In this document: positions 35,773 to 44,889 of the stretch, piece by piece
How the letters are laid out: each line of letters begins with the position of its first letter
Position numbering within the stretch: position 1 is the stretch's first letter
Assembly (NCBI GenBank): GCA_009746045.1
Contig: RPFO01000253.1
Span: forward strand, 4,212,832-4,276,831
Direction: 5' to 3'
DNA: 64,000 nt
DNA from: Mesostigma viride
Lineage: Eukaryota > Streptophyta > Mesostigmatophyceae > Mesostigmatales > Mesostigmataceae
Notes under the pieces: model-generated
Told to the model about the DNA's origin: nothing
What the model saw: the letters and a program-made list of their open reading frames with translations, nothing else
Databases searched by the model: none
Made by a program: the position numbers and the translations under genes

Positions 35773-38271
35773 ATGGGGGGTGTTGAGCTGGCACCCGTCA
35801 CGCCCGAAACGCGCAGTCGGGGGGGGAAGCACCCAGAGGAGGCTACGCAAGGGGCATCGCAAGCAGCGAGCCACTTTCTAGCGGGACAAGGAGCCACGCG
35901 AGCAGACGCGCAGTCGTCGAAGACGCGAGGAAGAACGGAAACGGCAACGCGCCCTCCTGAGATGCAAGCCGCGGAGAGGTTGTACACGGCACACAGGGAA
36001 GGGCCTGGGTTGAAACAGTCACGGGGGACAAGCGTCAAGGGGGTCCCCAGATGGCGGACAGCTGCCGTGTTTACCCAGGCCACGGCGCCGGCACCATTGG
36101 ACTTGAAGCCAAACCATGTCCTTATCACGAAGCACGGCGGGGAGAGGGATGGTGACGGGGGTGGGCTTGACGATGAGGAGGAGCGGGCAGGGCTGGCTGG
36201 GCCCCAGCAGCCACGCAAGCCTGCTGGGGTGGATGCATGTCCACGGTGCTGCTGTGACGGGCATGATGAGGATGATGATGACGGGGAAGAGGAAGCGGGT
36301 GGAAAGGTGAAGAGGGGGGGGGAAATGGGTGGTCAACCTGGGGGCGCAAGGAGGGGGCGGCGTGCAGATACCAGTGGAAAACGTGGGCGAGACGATGCGG
36401 TTGCCAGTGGGGTTAAGCAGGCGTCTGGGGAGCAAGGAAGGGGAGCCGAGGAGGCTGGCGGAGAAGTAAAGAGGGGAATTAAGGGGAGGCGGAGAGCTCA
36501 GGGTGCTGCCGATGGCATAGGTGGCGATGAGAGTGTTAGCACAGGCGGCAAGGACAGTCTGGTTGTGGGCTCTGGAGAGGAAAGGGGTGCAGGAGAGGAG
36601 GCCCGCAAAGGGGGGCCAGGGAAGAGAGGCAAGGGGTGTGCTGGGAAGGGGGGTAAAATGGGGTCGGCCAAGGCAGATGACGCAGGTGCGGTGGAAGCAG
36701 AAGAGAAGGAGCGGGTGGCAGTTGCTGGCACGCCCACGGTTGGTAAGAAGCGCGGCAGGGGGGGCGCATGGGTCAAGGAGGGTGGTGATGATGTGGTGGC
36801 TCCTCCACACAAACAGGCTCAAGCCTTGAAGGTCGACAGTGCCACGGTGACGTCTGCGCCGGTCAGGTATGAAAGAATCAAGTCCGAACGCAAAGAAGTG
36901 GAGGAGGAGCAGGAAGGGGAGGAGGGAGATGGGGACGCAGGGGAAGGGGAGATCGGTGGCGCAACTCGAGCAACGGATAAGAAGAAGCCACGTAGGAAAA
37001 CAGTGGCGAAATCGAGCACGGTGACTGTGAAGGCGGAGGAAGTGGAGGTGGAAGCGGACAAGAAGGGGTCCGCAGACCACCTTCGCCGGCTGCATGCGAA
37101 AGCCCGTCTTATCCTCAGCGCTTCGGCAGCGAGGCAAGCGACAGCAGCTGGCATCAAGGACGAGGCTGACGTGAAGGAGGAGGAGCGAGGGGCAGGGCTT
37201 GGGCCGGAGGCGGAGGGGGGAGCTGCGGGGTTTGGGACGGAGGTGGCGGAGGCCGAAGCCACGGGGAAGAAGGCAGGCAAGCAGCGAGCAATGGAGAAGA
37301 AGCCGGCGAAGGAGCCTGAGGACGTGGGCGCGTGCCTAAGGGAGCGCCGTGACGTGACGCTGGGGGGCCCCGCCGCCCGTAAGTTTGCGGGCGCGCACAC
37401 GAGCGCTGCTGCTGGCGTCTACAACGCAGTCCTGAACGCCACGCGCATGGGCGCGCGCGCTTTCGCGCTCTTCGTGCGCTCGCGCGGTACATGGAACTGC
37501 GCGCCGATGGACGAGGAGGCGGCCGACCTATTCAAAGAGGCCATGAGGGTGTTTGGGTATTCCCCGGACCACGTCGTCCCGCACGGCAGCTACCTGTTGA
37601 ACTGCGGGTCGGGCGACAGGGAGTTGCTGGCGCGTAGCCGCGCGGGCATGCTGGACGAGGTCACTCGCTGCGAGCGCCTGGGGCTTACCCTTTACAACAT
37701 TCACCCAGGGACCACGGGGGGGCTGTGTGATCTGGCCACTTGCATCCGCACCATCGCGGAGAGCATCGGCTACGTGCACGAGCGCACGCGGGGGGTCACG
37801 ATCCTCGTTGAAAACATGTGCGGCCACGGGCAGGGGCGCGCCGTGGGGGGGCGGTTTGAGGACCTGCGGGATATCATTGCGCTCGTCAAGGACAAGACGC
37901 GCGTGGGCGTGTGCTTCGACACGTGTCATGCGTTCGCAGCCGGGTATGACATCTCCACGGTGGCAGGATTCGAGCGCGTTCTGGCCGAGTTTGATGACGT
38001 GATCGGGCTGGCGTACCTTAAGGCCGTGCACCTGAACGACTCGAAGAAGCCGCTTGGCAGCCGGCTGGATCGCCACGAGAAGATCGGTCGCGGCGAGATC
38101 GGGGCGGAGGCGTTCCGGTTCATCATGCGCGACCCCCGTTTTGATGGCATACCGCTCACGCTCGAGACGCCGTGCGAGGACGAGAAGGGTGCGATTGGGC
38201 AATACCGGGACGAGATCGGGCTGCTGTACTCATTCGCAAATGAAGAGGAGGGCATGCCTTGGAGCAAATGA
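35773..38271 (+). CDS. APN1: Endonuclease IV-type AP endonuclease (APN1/Nfo family)
   Basis: A class II AP endonuclease that cuts DNA 5' to abasic sites. The catalytic domain is about residues 525-832 of 832. Motifs in order are AGAHTSAAAGVYNAVLNA, VPHGSYLLNCGS, LYNIHPGTTGG, ILVENMCGHGQG, GVCFDTCHAFAAGYDI, KAVHLNDSKKPLGS, DRHEKIGRGEIG and PLTLETPCED. These supply the nine zinc ligands known in E. coli Nfo (five His, two Asp, two Glu). The N-terminal 520 residues are charged low-complexity sequence with Lys-rich patches such as KKKPRRKTVAK that could be nuclear signals. The start at 35773 is the first ATG in a frame open from 35647; an upstream exon is possible. The gene has no intron, unlike REV3 and the phytochelatin synthase nearby. 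Confidence 0.9.
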   Translation: MGGVELAPVTPETRSRGGKHPEEATQGASQAASHFLAGQGATRADAQSSKTRGRTETATRPPEMQAAERLYTAHREGPGLKQSRGTSVKGVPRWRTAAVFTQATAPAPLDLKPNHVLITKHGGERDGDGGGLDDEEERAGLAGPQQPRKPAGVDACPRCCCDGHDEDDDDGEEEAGGKVKRGGEMGGQPGGARRGRRADTSGKRGRDDAVASGVKQASGEQGRGAEEAGGEVKRGIKGRRRAQGAADGIGGDESVSTGGKDSLVVGSGEERGAGEEARKGGPGKRGKGCAGKGGKMGSAKADDAGAVEAEEKERVAVAGTPTVGKKRGRGGAWVKEGGDDVVAPPHKQAQALKVDSATVTSAPVRYERIKSERKEVEEEQEGEEGDGDAGEGEIGGATRATDKKKPRRKTVAKSSTVTVKAEEVEVEADKKGSADHLRRLHAKARLILSASAARQATAAGIKDEADVKEEERGAGLGPEAEGGAAGFGTEVAEAEATGKKAGKQRAMEKKPAKEPEDVGACLRERRDVTLGGPAARKFAGAHTSAAAGVYNAVLNATRMGARAFALFVRSRGTWNCAPMDEEAADLFKEAMRVFGYSPDHVVPHGSYLLNCGSGDRELLARSRAGMLDEVTRCERLGLTLYNIHPGTTGGLCDLATCIRTIAESIGYVHERTRGVTILVENMCGHGQGRAVGGRFEDLRDIIALVKDKTRVGVCFDTCHAFAAGYDISTVAGFERVLAEFDDVIGLAYLKAVHLNDSKKPLGSRLDRHEKIGRGEIGAEAFRFIMRDPRFDGIPLTLETPCEDEKGAIGQYRDEIGLLYSFANEEEGMPWSK

Positions 38272-38697
38272 ATTGACCAATTGGTTATATGCCTTTGGCC
38301 CTCCACTGGGAGGGGACCGAGCACAATAATGCATAAAGTGCTTGAAATTCAGCTATGTACAGCAGACCTAGGCAGTCGTGGGCCAGATGCTGAGTTGGTG
38401 GTCCACAAGCAGCATTTCGATGCATATTTATTTAGGCTCGGAAGGGCAGCATCTGGCCCGTGGCTGGAGCTTAGTTTGCTATGTTGCCAGATGCACTACT
38501 TAATTAATACCATGTTTATCTAGACTGGGCAGCCTCCTGGTTTGTCTGTAATATGGAGGCAGATGGTACGCAAGGATAGATGGCAAGTAGTGATGAAGGA
38601 GACCACTCCCAAGTCTGTGGGGGCTCCGCGTGTGACCGCGTATGGCATTCATAGCGATTCGGGCCGCGGTGCCCACAACCCTGTAACTAGGACCTAG
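38272..38697. other. APN1 3' flank, no gene recognised
   Basis: No frame of interest. An imperfect inverted repeat (GGGCCAGATGC at about 38380 and GCATCTGGCCC at about 38450) could form a hairpin in the APN1 3' UTR. Confidence 0.4.
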
Positions 38698-38798
38698 ATA
38701 GCTTACACCATCCATTCCATCCCATGTTCCCCTCCCACTGAGGACTTGTGCTCACATGACGCACTCACATGTCTATCAATTAATTAATTAATATCTAG
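38698..38798 (+). repeat. About 100-bp dispersed repeat, copy 1
   Basis: Starts TAGCTTACACCATCCATTCC and ends in a TTAATTAATTAA run. A close copy in the same orientation is at about 50005-50118. It is non-coding and probably the edge of a retroelement. Confidence 0.75.
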
Positions 38799-38869
38799 AC
38801 TGTTTGGAGAACTGATTGGGGATCCCGGCCGGGTACCATGTGCGCTCAAACATCGAACTCCTGACCCAT

Positions 38870-39858
38870 ACCGGCCAGGCGGTGATGGGCATTGCCGCCA
38901 AGCCAGCCCCCGCTGGCCCGGCTGGCACTGCTCCTCCCACCCAGACCTGGGCGGACATGCTCAAGCAACACACCAGCTCCACCACCTCCGCCGTTGCAGC
39001 ACAGCTCCAGCAGCAGACGCTCGACCTCCGCGAGGAGGCCGAGCTTGCCAAGCGCAGCCTTAACGTCATCGTCAAGAACTTCGACATGGAGGAAGGTGAG
39101 AATTCCGAGAAGCTTGCCAAGGCGTTTGAGAGAGAAATCCTTGGTTTAATGGGCCTTCTTGGTGAGATCAAGCTGGTTGCCCTCCGCCTTCCCCGCGCAC
39201 GGGGTAAGGCAGGGGCGCCCCCGCTTCTTCTCATCTTTAAGAGCCCAGCGGACAAGATTTCTTTTCTCAGACGCCGCAAGCGGCTCTAGAAGAATCACTT
39301 CACCCTGGACGACGACTTGACCCTGGCTAAGCGACAACGGCGACGGGAGCTATGGCCGACCTACCTGCAGCTCCGGCAGACCACGCGGCGGGGAAGCCGG
39401 CCGGTGTACTGGAAGGGGGCGGCCAACTATGTCGGCCCCAAGCCCTGGCACGCGACCCCCGCAGCCCCAGCGACTTCAGACACCCCAGCTTAGGGGAATA
39501 CAGCATGTAGTCAGACCGTGGCCTTGTACATGTACGCCTACTACACGCACTATACCAGCTGATTCATGAGCATTATTTAGTCATGTACATGTGTGCCCAT
39601 GATGTGCCACACACCAGTTGATGCCTAGCTTTATTTATTTAGTTATGCTAGCTGTGCCCACGCAGAGAGCTACTCTCTGCTGAGACGCCATGCCCTAGCT
39701 TCTGTATAGCCATGCTGATCTTCCCCCCTCTGTCGGTGCCCCTAGGTGCCTGAATACAGTGGGGTGCAGGTGCACTTTGTGCACCCAGAGCAGGCGTAGT
39801 TTACACCCTACCCTTGCAGGAAGTAGCCAAGAGTGTATTAAAGGCCATATGCCCATGG
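38870..39858 (+). mobile_element. LINE ORF1 remnant, plus-strand arm of an inverted pair
   Basis: The frame from about 38816 to 39289 and, after one in-frame TAG, to 39492 reads a coiled-coil part (LDLREEAELAKRSL), then an RNA-binding core (NVIVKNFDMEEGENSEKLAK, LLLIFKSPADKISFLRRRK) and DDDLTLAKRQRRRELW. This is the layout of L1-type ORF1 proteins. A 3' flank of about 360 bp follows. The whole stretch recurs inverted at 40305-41290. The stop codon and truncated start make it inactive. Confidence 0.7.
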
Positions 39859-40182
39859 AATCATGGCATGGCTAACGTGATGACTGACTAGCTAGACCTT
39901 TTCAGTGGTTTTCCATTTGCGGACCCGTATTTCCTCGTAAATGGTGGGAGAGCGATCGCAGCAATGGTGCTCACCACTAGACACTCCCGGCCAGTTAGGC
40001 TCGAAACACACGCCCTGATCAAGCATGCTGTTTCCGGCCCCACCGTCTAGGTCATCTAGTCGCTCTACACGTAAGCCAGCCATATTTTCAATGCACACGG
40101 ATACACATTTCCATCACCATTCATCTTCATCATCCTGAACGACTCGAACACGCGGACAAGATAACGGCAGGCTCGAGCTACC

Positions 40183-40233
40183 ATGGTCCGGATTCTCCCG
40201 ATTTCTGGCCTGCGCTGGTTGTCTCCTTGATAT
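40183..40233 (+). repeat. 46-bp dispersed repeat, copy A
   Basis: Starts ATGGTCCGGATTCTCCCG and ends TTGTCTCCTT. It is identical over the core to copy B at 42495-42540, and copy C is inverted at 50761-50811. This copy lies in the spacer of the LINE palindrome. Confidence 0.85.
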
Positions 40234-40304
40234 GCCCGCCTTCTCAGGACTATTAATTAATGAAGGAACTTCGTTGGGAGTATACGTAGTACATAGCCCC
40301 TGAG

Positions 40305-42094
40305 AAGGGGCATATGGCCTATAATACATTCTAAGCTACTTACTGCAAGGGTGGGAATGTAAACGACACTTGCTCTAGATGCCCCAGGGCACCTGCAGCC
40401 CCATGATCTATCAAGCTATGCCCAGCTAAGGGGGAGCCTGTCATGGCGGGGAAGATCAGTATAGCTAGACAAAAGCTAGAGCGTGGCATCTCAGCAGAGA
40501 GCAGCTCTTTGCATGGGCACAGCATATCTAAATAAAGCTAGGCATCATCTGGAGTGTGGCACATCATAGGCACACATGTACATGACTAAAAAAGCCAGGC
40601 CTCAGCTGGTATAGTGCCTGTAGTAGGCGGGCATGTACAAGGCTACGGTCTAACTATGCTACACTACTGCTGCTGTATTCCCCTAAGCTGGGGCGTCTGG
40701 AGTCGCTGGGGCCGCGGTGGTCGCGGAGGTCGCGTGCCAGGGCTTGTGGCCGACGTAGATGGCCGCCCCCTTCCAGTACACCGGCTGGCCCGCGTTGGTC
40801 TGCCGGAGCTGGAGGTAGGTACCTAGGCCACAGCTCCCGTCGCCGTTGTTGCTGCGCCAGGGTCAAGTCGTCGTCCACGGTGAAGGGAGTGTTCTCGAGC
40901 CACTTGCGGCGTCTGAGAAACGAAATCTTGTCCGATGGGCTCTTAAAGATGAGAAGAAGCGGGGGCGCCCCTGCCTTACCCCGCGCGCCGGGAAGGCGAT
41001 GGGCGGCCAGCTTTATATATCTCACCAAGAAGGCCCATGCGTGCAAGGATTTTGCTCTCAAACGCACGTGCAGGCTTCTAGGAATTCTCACCTTCCTCCA
41101 TGTCGAAGTTCTTGACGATGACGTTGAGGCTTCTAGGAAATCTCACCTGTTGCTCGAGCAGCCTGTGCTGCGACGGCGGAGGTGGTGGAGGTGGCGTGCT
41201 GCTTAAGTAAGCATGTCCGCCCAGGTCGGGATGGGAGGAGCATCGCCAGCCAGGCCAGCTGGGGCTGGCTTGGCGGCAATGTCCTTCACCGCCTGGGCGG
41301 TGAGGCCTGCGGTGTTTTGCAGGACCTCGATGGCGATGGCATTGTCCTTAAGGCGCTGGTCAATGTCGCGGAGCTGGGCGGTGATGGAGTCGGTGGAGGC
41401 GGAGGGGGGGGGAGGTGGAGGCGAGGAGGGTGGCAGTGGCGGTGGGGATGGTGGGGAGCTCAGCAGCCAGCGTGCGACCCACAGCTGCCACATCTGCAGC
41501 GAGGGGCGTCATGTGCTGTGAGATGGATGCGTGGAGGTGGTGGAGGAGGGTGGATTCGGTCAAGGGGATGGGGTGCCAGAGTTCCGCGGAAGCACGCTGA
41601 AGGATGGAAAAGAGGGCGGCAAGCTGAAGGCGCGGTCGCGTCCAGCCAGCAGACAGGTCAGGTGCGCGGGGCTGAAACTGGCCGTCGTTCTGGCTGCGGA
41701 AGCATTTGCACATGGCGTTGGAGGCGTTGGCACAGGTCAAGAAGGGAGGCATACGACCCGAAAAACAGGAGCTCCAGTATCCGGATGGGTGGCCTGTCGA
41801 AATAACCGGGTCTGTTGACGTCGAAGGTGGAAAATAACTCGTCAATGTCAAAGTCGTACTCAGACCAGCTAGGTTCGGTTGGGCGCGGCTGCGTTTGGGC
41901 TCAGGCGAGGCTGAAGGCGAGGCAGGAAGCCGGCCCGGGAGGTTTCGAGGCGACCACCAGTGCGCGACTAGTGTCACAGCTGCCTGCCGGACCTGAGGGC
42001 GAAGCTGCATGCAGCCGGCCGGCGCTGCAGACGTATTTTCATTGCCGAGCGCAGCCGCCAGGCTGCGTTGCGTCGAGGAGCGTTTGCTCGTCAT
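40305..42094 (-). mobile_element. LINE ORF1 remnant, minus-strand arm with N-terminus
   Basis: This reverse copy of the 38870-39858 element keeps more of the 5' part. A frame starting at ATG 42094 (MTSKRSSTQRSLAAALGNEN) runs to 41360, then a shifted frame gives STDSITAQLRDIDQRLKDNA and PIPTWADML. The RNA-binding core follows in 41091-40654 with LLLIFKSPSDKISFLRRRK. At least two frame breaks and a stop separate the pieces. The left arm ends about 445 bp away, leaving a large spaced palindrome. Confidence 0.7.
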
Positions 42095-42099
42095 ATATT

Positions 42100-42475
42100 G
42101 CGTAATAGCTTTGGAAAATTATATCAGCATGTGCGTCTTAGCAAGACGAAGCGATTGTGATATTCACAGCTGAATTCGGCGCTCAAACGTGAAAGTTATG
42201 AGCTCCGCCGTCAGCCATGGCTACCTCGTATCGGATTGCCAGACCTCAGCTCAGGGTTATGTGCTACAGGCATATACTCCCAGCAGAGTTATGTTCCTAA
42301 TTAATTAATTAATCTAGAAGCTCGCCTCCAATAATATATATTCATTGAGAATGATAAATTACGGAGGTGAGATTGGCATGCAACATAAGGAATAGTATAT
42401 CTCGATAGAGGCATGCCTCTTATTTAATTTCAATGCACATCTTAATTAATATCTCGGCCCCCACCCTCTGACAAT
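42100..42475. other. AT-rich spacer
   Basis: AT-rich DNA with a TTAATTAATTAATTAA run at about 42298-42313. No gene. Confidence 0.5.
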
Positions 42476-42479
42476 TTGA

Positions 42480-42555
42480 CAATATTGACAAAAAGATGGT
42501 CCGGATTCTCCCGATTTCTGGCCTGCGCTGGTTGTCTCCTTAATATTGACAAAAA
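42480..42555 (+). mobile_element. 46-bp insertion with 15-bp target-site duplication, copy B
   Basis: The 46-bp unit (about 42496-42541) is flanked on both sides by the direct repeat AATATTGACAAAAAG. That is what a short inserted sequence with a 15-bp target duplication would leave. It has no coding content. Confidence 0.75.
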
Positions 42556-43009
42556 GAAGCCATTTTTTGCCCGACTAGGGTAGTTGTCTGAGAGGAAAGA
42601 CGCGAAGACCACGGGAGCCGCGTGGCTATCTGTAGGAAGACCTGCGTGTATGCTCGCGTGATGCAGTCATGTGTTATTTTATTAGCAAAGACCTGCATTA
42701 GCAAAGAGGACATGCATCGATTACCAAAACATCAGCATGAACAATTATGGTCATGCAATCCCTGATAAGTATTGCAGTATTGCAAGAACATATTAATTCA
42801 GCTAGTGCATAGTGCAAAATGTCAACTACGCACATTACATGGTGTAGGCGCATTCATTCATCCCTCCCTCACGATGTGTGTCCGGCGCCCGGGCCACCGG
42901 CACTTGTGTTATCGATGGGCAGAATGTCACAAAGAGTGATATGGAAGTAACTCATCATCAACTAATAGTAGGTCTAAGCAGCAGTATAACTGGTCACATG
43001 CATTCATTC

Positions 43010-43425
43010 AGGATTTCAGGTAGCTTTTTTATCTTTCACTCTAGAAAGGCTCGCACCCCACTGCCGGACATGTGGACTTGCGCGCGCCCCATGCCGACGC
43101 GGCGCGACCCACACCTCTGTGTCCAAATTGCAATTGAGGATCGATATAGGGCTAGCTCGAGGATCTACCAGAGCTCCGCGCCCACATGCTTGACAAGGCC
43201 ATCTTGAATGGGCTGGCATATGCGACAGGCACCTCCCTGAAGAGCGTGGCCCTGTTGTCTCCCCCCGCTCCCCACGGCCCATTATAGCCAGGGAAGAAGT
43301 CCTCAGGTAGAACTCATTGCTTCTGAGGATAGCCACTATACACTACCGCCAGCCTTGTCCTCAATGGCTGTAGAACACAGCTCGGATGACGATTATATCC
43401 CCATCTAGTGGAGCTGGGGCTGGGG
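43010..43425 (+). mobile_element. LINE 3' end, copy 2 (degraded)
   Basis: Pieces parallel copy 1 at 33124-33752: an Arg-Asp-Pro segment (PTRRDPHLC), a CATGCTTGACAAG stretch matching the other copy, and the same end, ACTCGGATGACGATTATATCCCCATCTAG-like (given in parts). There are several stops and no ACTT tail. It is followed at 43590-43720 by a partial duplication of ACCATATCGTCATRACAAAG. Confidence 0.5.
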
Positions 43426-43919
43426 CATTAATTAAGCGATTACTTCAAGCATGCACTCGACGGAGGCCGCAGAGCACGTAGTGCTCCTCAATCCCTCTGA
43501 CGAGAAGCAGGGGCCCCTTCGTCACTTGCCTGAAGGCATGATTGATCAAATGATTCATTCACACGTCCTTCGGTCAACTAACTCCATAGCCCCATATGTA
43601 CAACCATATCGTCATGACAAAGTCTTAGCCCATATGAACAAGGTCAGCCTTCGTGATAATATAACCCCTCCACCCATAATGCATTGGCAACCATATCGTC
43701 ATAACAAAGTCTTAGCCTCCCGGCCCCCAGCTGGACATCGTGGCCTGCCGGGAAGCGGTCCAGCCTGCCCGTGCCCGTGCATAGGCGCTGTTGTTGTCAA
43801 TGTTTGGGCCGGCGCAAACGGCTCCACCTCGTCAGAAGCCACCTCCTTGCTGGATGCCGCGGAAGGAGCATGAGCCTGTGGTTTGTCCCCGCGCAAGTTT
43901 AGAGCATGGCACAAGAGAG

Positions 43920-44070
43920 GAGGTAAGTAAGCGAGAAAGTAAGACTCTGACTAACTAAGTGAGCACGTACCTACAACGCACTACGTAAGTAACTTCGCAA
44001 GGAAGGAAGGAAGTAGGTAGGTAGGTCAGTAGGTGGTTGGTTGGCTGGTAGGCAGGTAGGTTGGTAAAAA
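43920..44070 (+). repeat. GTAG/GGTT simple repeats
   Basis: Degenerate tetranucleotide repeats (AAGTAAGTAAG-like, then GTAGGTAGGT and TTGGTTGG), perhaps the worn tail of a retroelement. Confidence 0.6.
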
Positions 44071-44379
44071 AAAGAAAAAAGAAAAACAAATGTTGAAAGT
44101 TTGGAAACTTAAGGGGAACACCCAGCCAGTAACGTTAAGCAGAACTCACACAACTGAGATAGCCAGTACAGCTTCTGTTTCAAAACTCCTGCATTGTTTA
44201 CAGAGCTTGAGTCACGAGCGCGTTTAGATGGCCCGAACCCCAACATCACACGTTTACAGCAAGTGAAACAAATCGGGAAAATGGTTTGGAGTATGGTAAC
44301 ATGCACACCTGTCCTAGTTTTGGCTTCAGCGCCTTTTAGTGCTCACCTCGGCAGGCCGCCCACCGGATGACGCGCTTGC

Positions 44380-44619
44380 TTATCCATGATAGCGGGGATT
44401 ACCGCTGGGTGGCGTGTAATAGCCCTGGCCACTCGGAGAAGAGTAGTAGGTGGAGCCGTTTGTGTTCTGATAATAGTACGATCCGTTGGTGTTGCTGTAG
44501 TGGTATGCGCCACCGGAGGCTTGGCTTTCACCTCGCGAGCAATAGTGGTTGCCCTGCGAGTTCGTTCCCGAGCTGCGGGAGTAGCTGCCGGAGGAAGAGG
44601 AGGATTTCTGAGACGACAT
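44380..44619 (-). CDS. Small Ser/Tyr/Asn/Gly-rich protein (79 aa)
   Basis: The frame starts at ATG 44619 (MSSQKSSSSSGSYSR) and ends at TAA 44380. After a Ser-rich head comes SQGNHYCSR, then AYHYSNTNGSYYY, QNTNGSTYY, GYYTPPSGN. The repeated pattern YxYxNxxGSYYYxNxxGSTYY is one I associate with small uncharacterised proteins, mainly of fungi, whose role is unknown. There is no signal peptide or membrane segment. The gene has no intron. E2F-like motifs lie 190-215 bp upstream. Family membership is from memory and should be tested by search. Confidence 0.65.
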   Translation of the reverse strand: MSSQKSSSSSGSYSRSSGTNSQGNHYCSRGESQASGGAYHYSNTNGSYYYQNTNGSTYYSSPSGQGYYTPPSGNPRYHG

Positions 44620-44806
44620 TGGTTTCAGCAAGGGTCTGAATTATGATTACGTTTAATATGGTTAGACACGAATTGCAGGCGTGCGTTTCGCGACCAGAAA
44701 GCGTCCTGTCTCGAGGTGCTTTTTGCCGCTAAAAATCTTTCACAGATGCGAGGTTTTGCGTTTCGCGCGATCGGTTCCGCTTCCGACGCTCCAAAGATGC
44801 TCTTCT

Positions 44807-44835
44807 CCCCGCCAAAAACACATCGCGCCAAAAAG
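44807..44835 (-). promoter_or_regulatory. E2F-like motifs upstream of the small Tyr-rich protein
   Basis: On the minus strand these read CTTTTTGGCGCG (44825-44836) and TTTTTGGCGGGG (44807-44818), close to TTTSSCGC. The surrounding 44690-44800 also repeats GCGTTTCGCG. Function is inferred from the motif only. Confidence 0.3.
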
Positions 44836-44889
44836 TGAGGTTGCATTGCGTCGCGCCCCTGTCGCGCCGGTATTCTGGTCCTAATTCTA

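Noticed and set aside
35289-35881. Plus-strand frame upstream of APN1 as its N-terminal exon
   Set aside because: It is open and GC-rich, but I found no donor and acceptor pair that joins it to the APN1 frame, so it is noted only as a possibility.
36019-37137. 372-codon minus-strand frame opposite APN1
   Set aside because: A shadow of the biased N-terminal coding sequence of APN1; no recognisable features.
43451-43873. 140-codon plus-strand frame
   Set aside because: It spans a partial duplication (ACCATATCGTCATRACAAAG twice) and composition shifts with no protein-like motif; probably chance over repeat debris.
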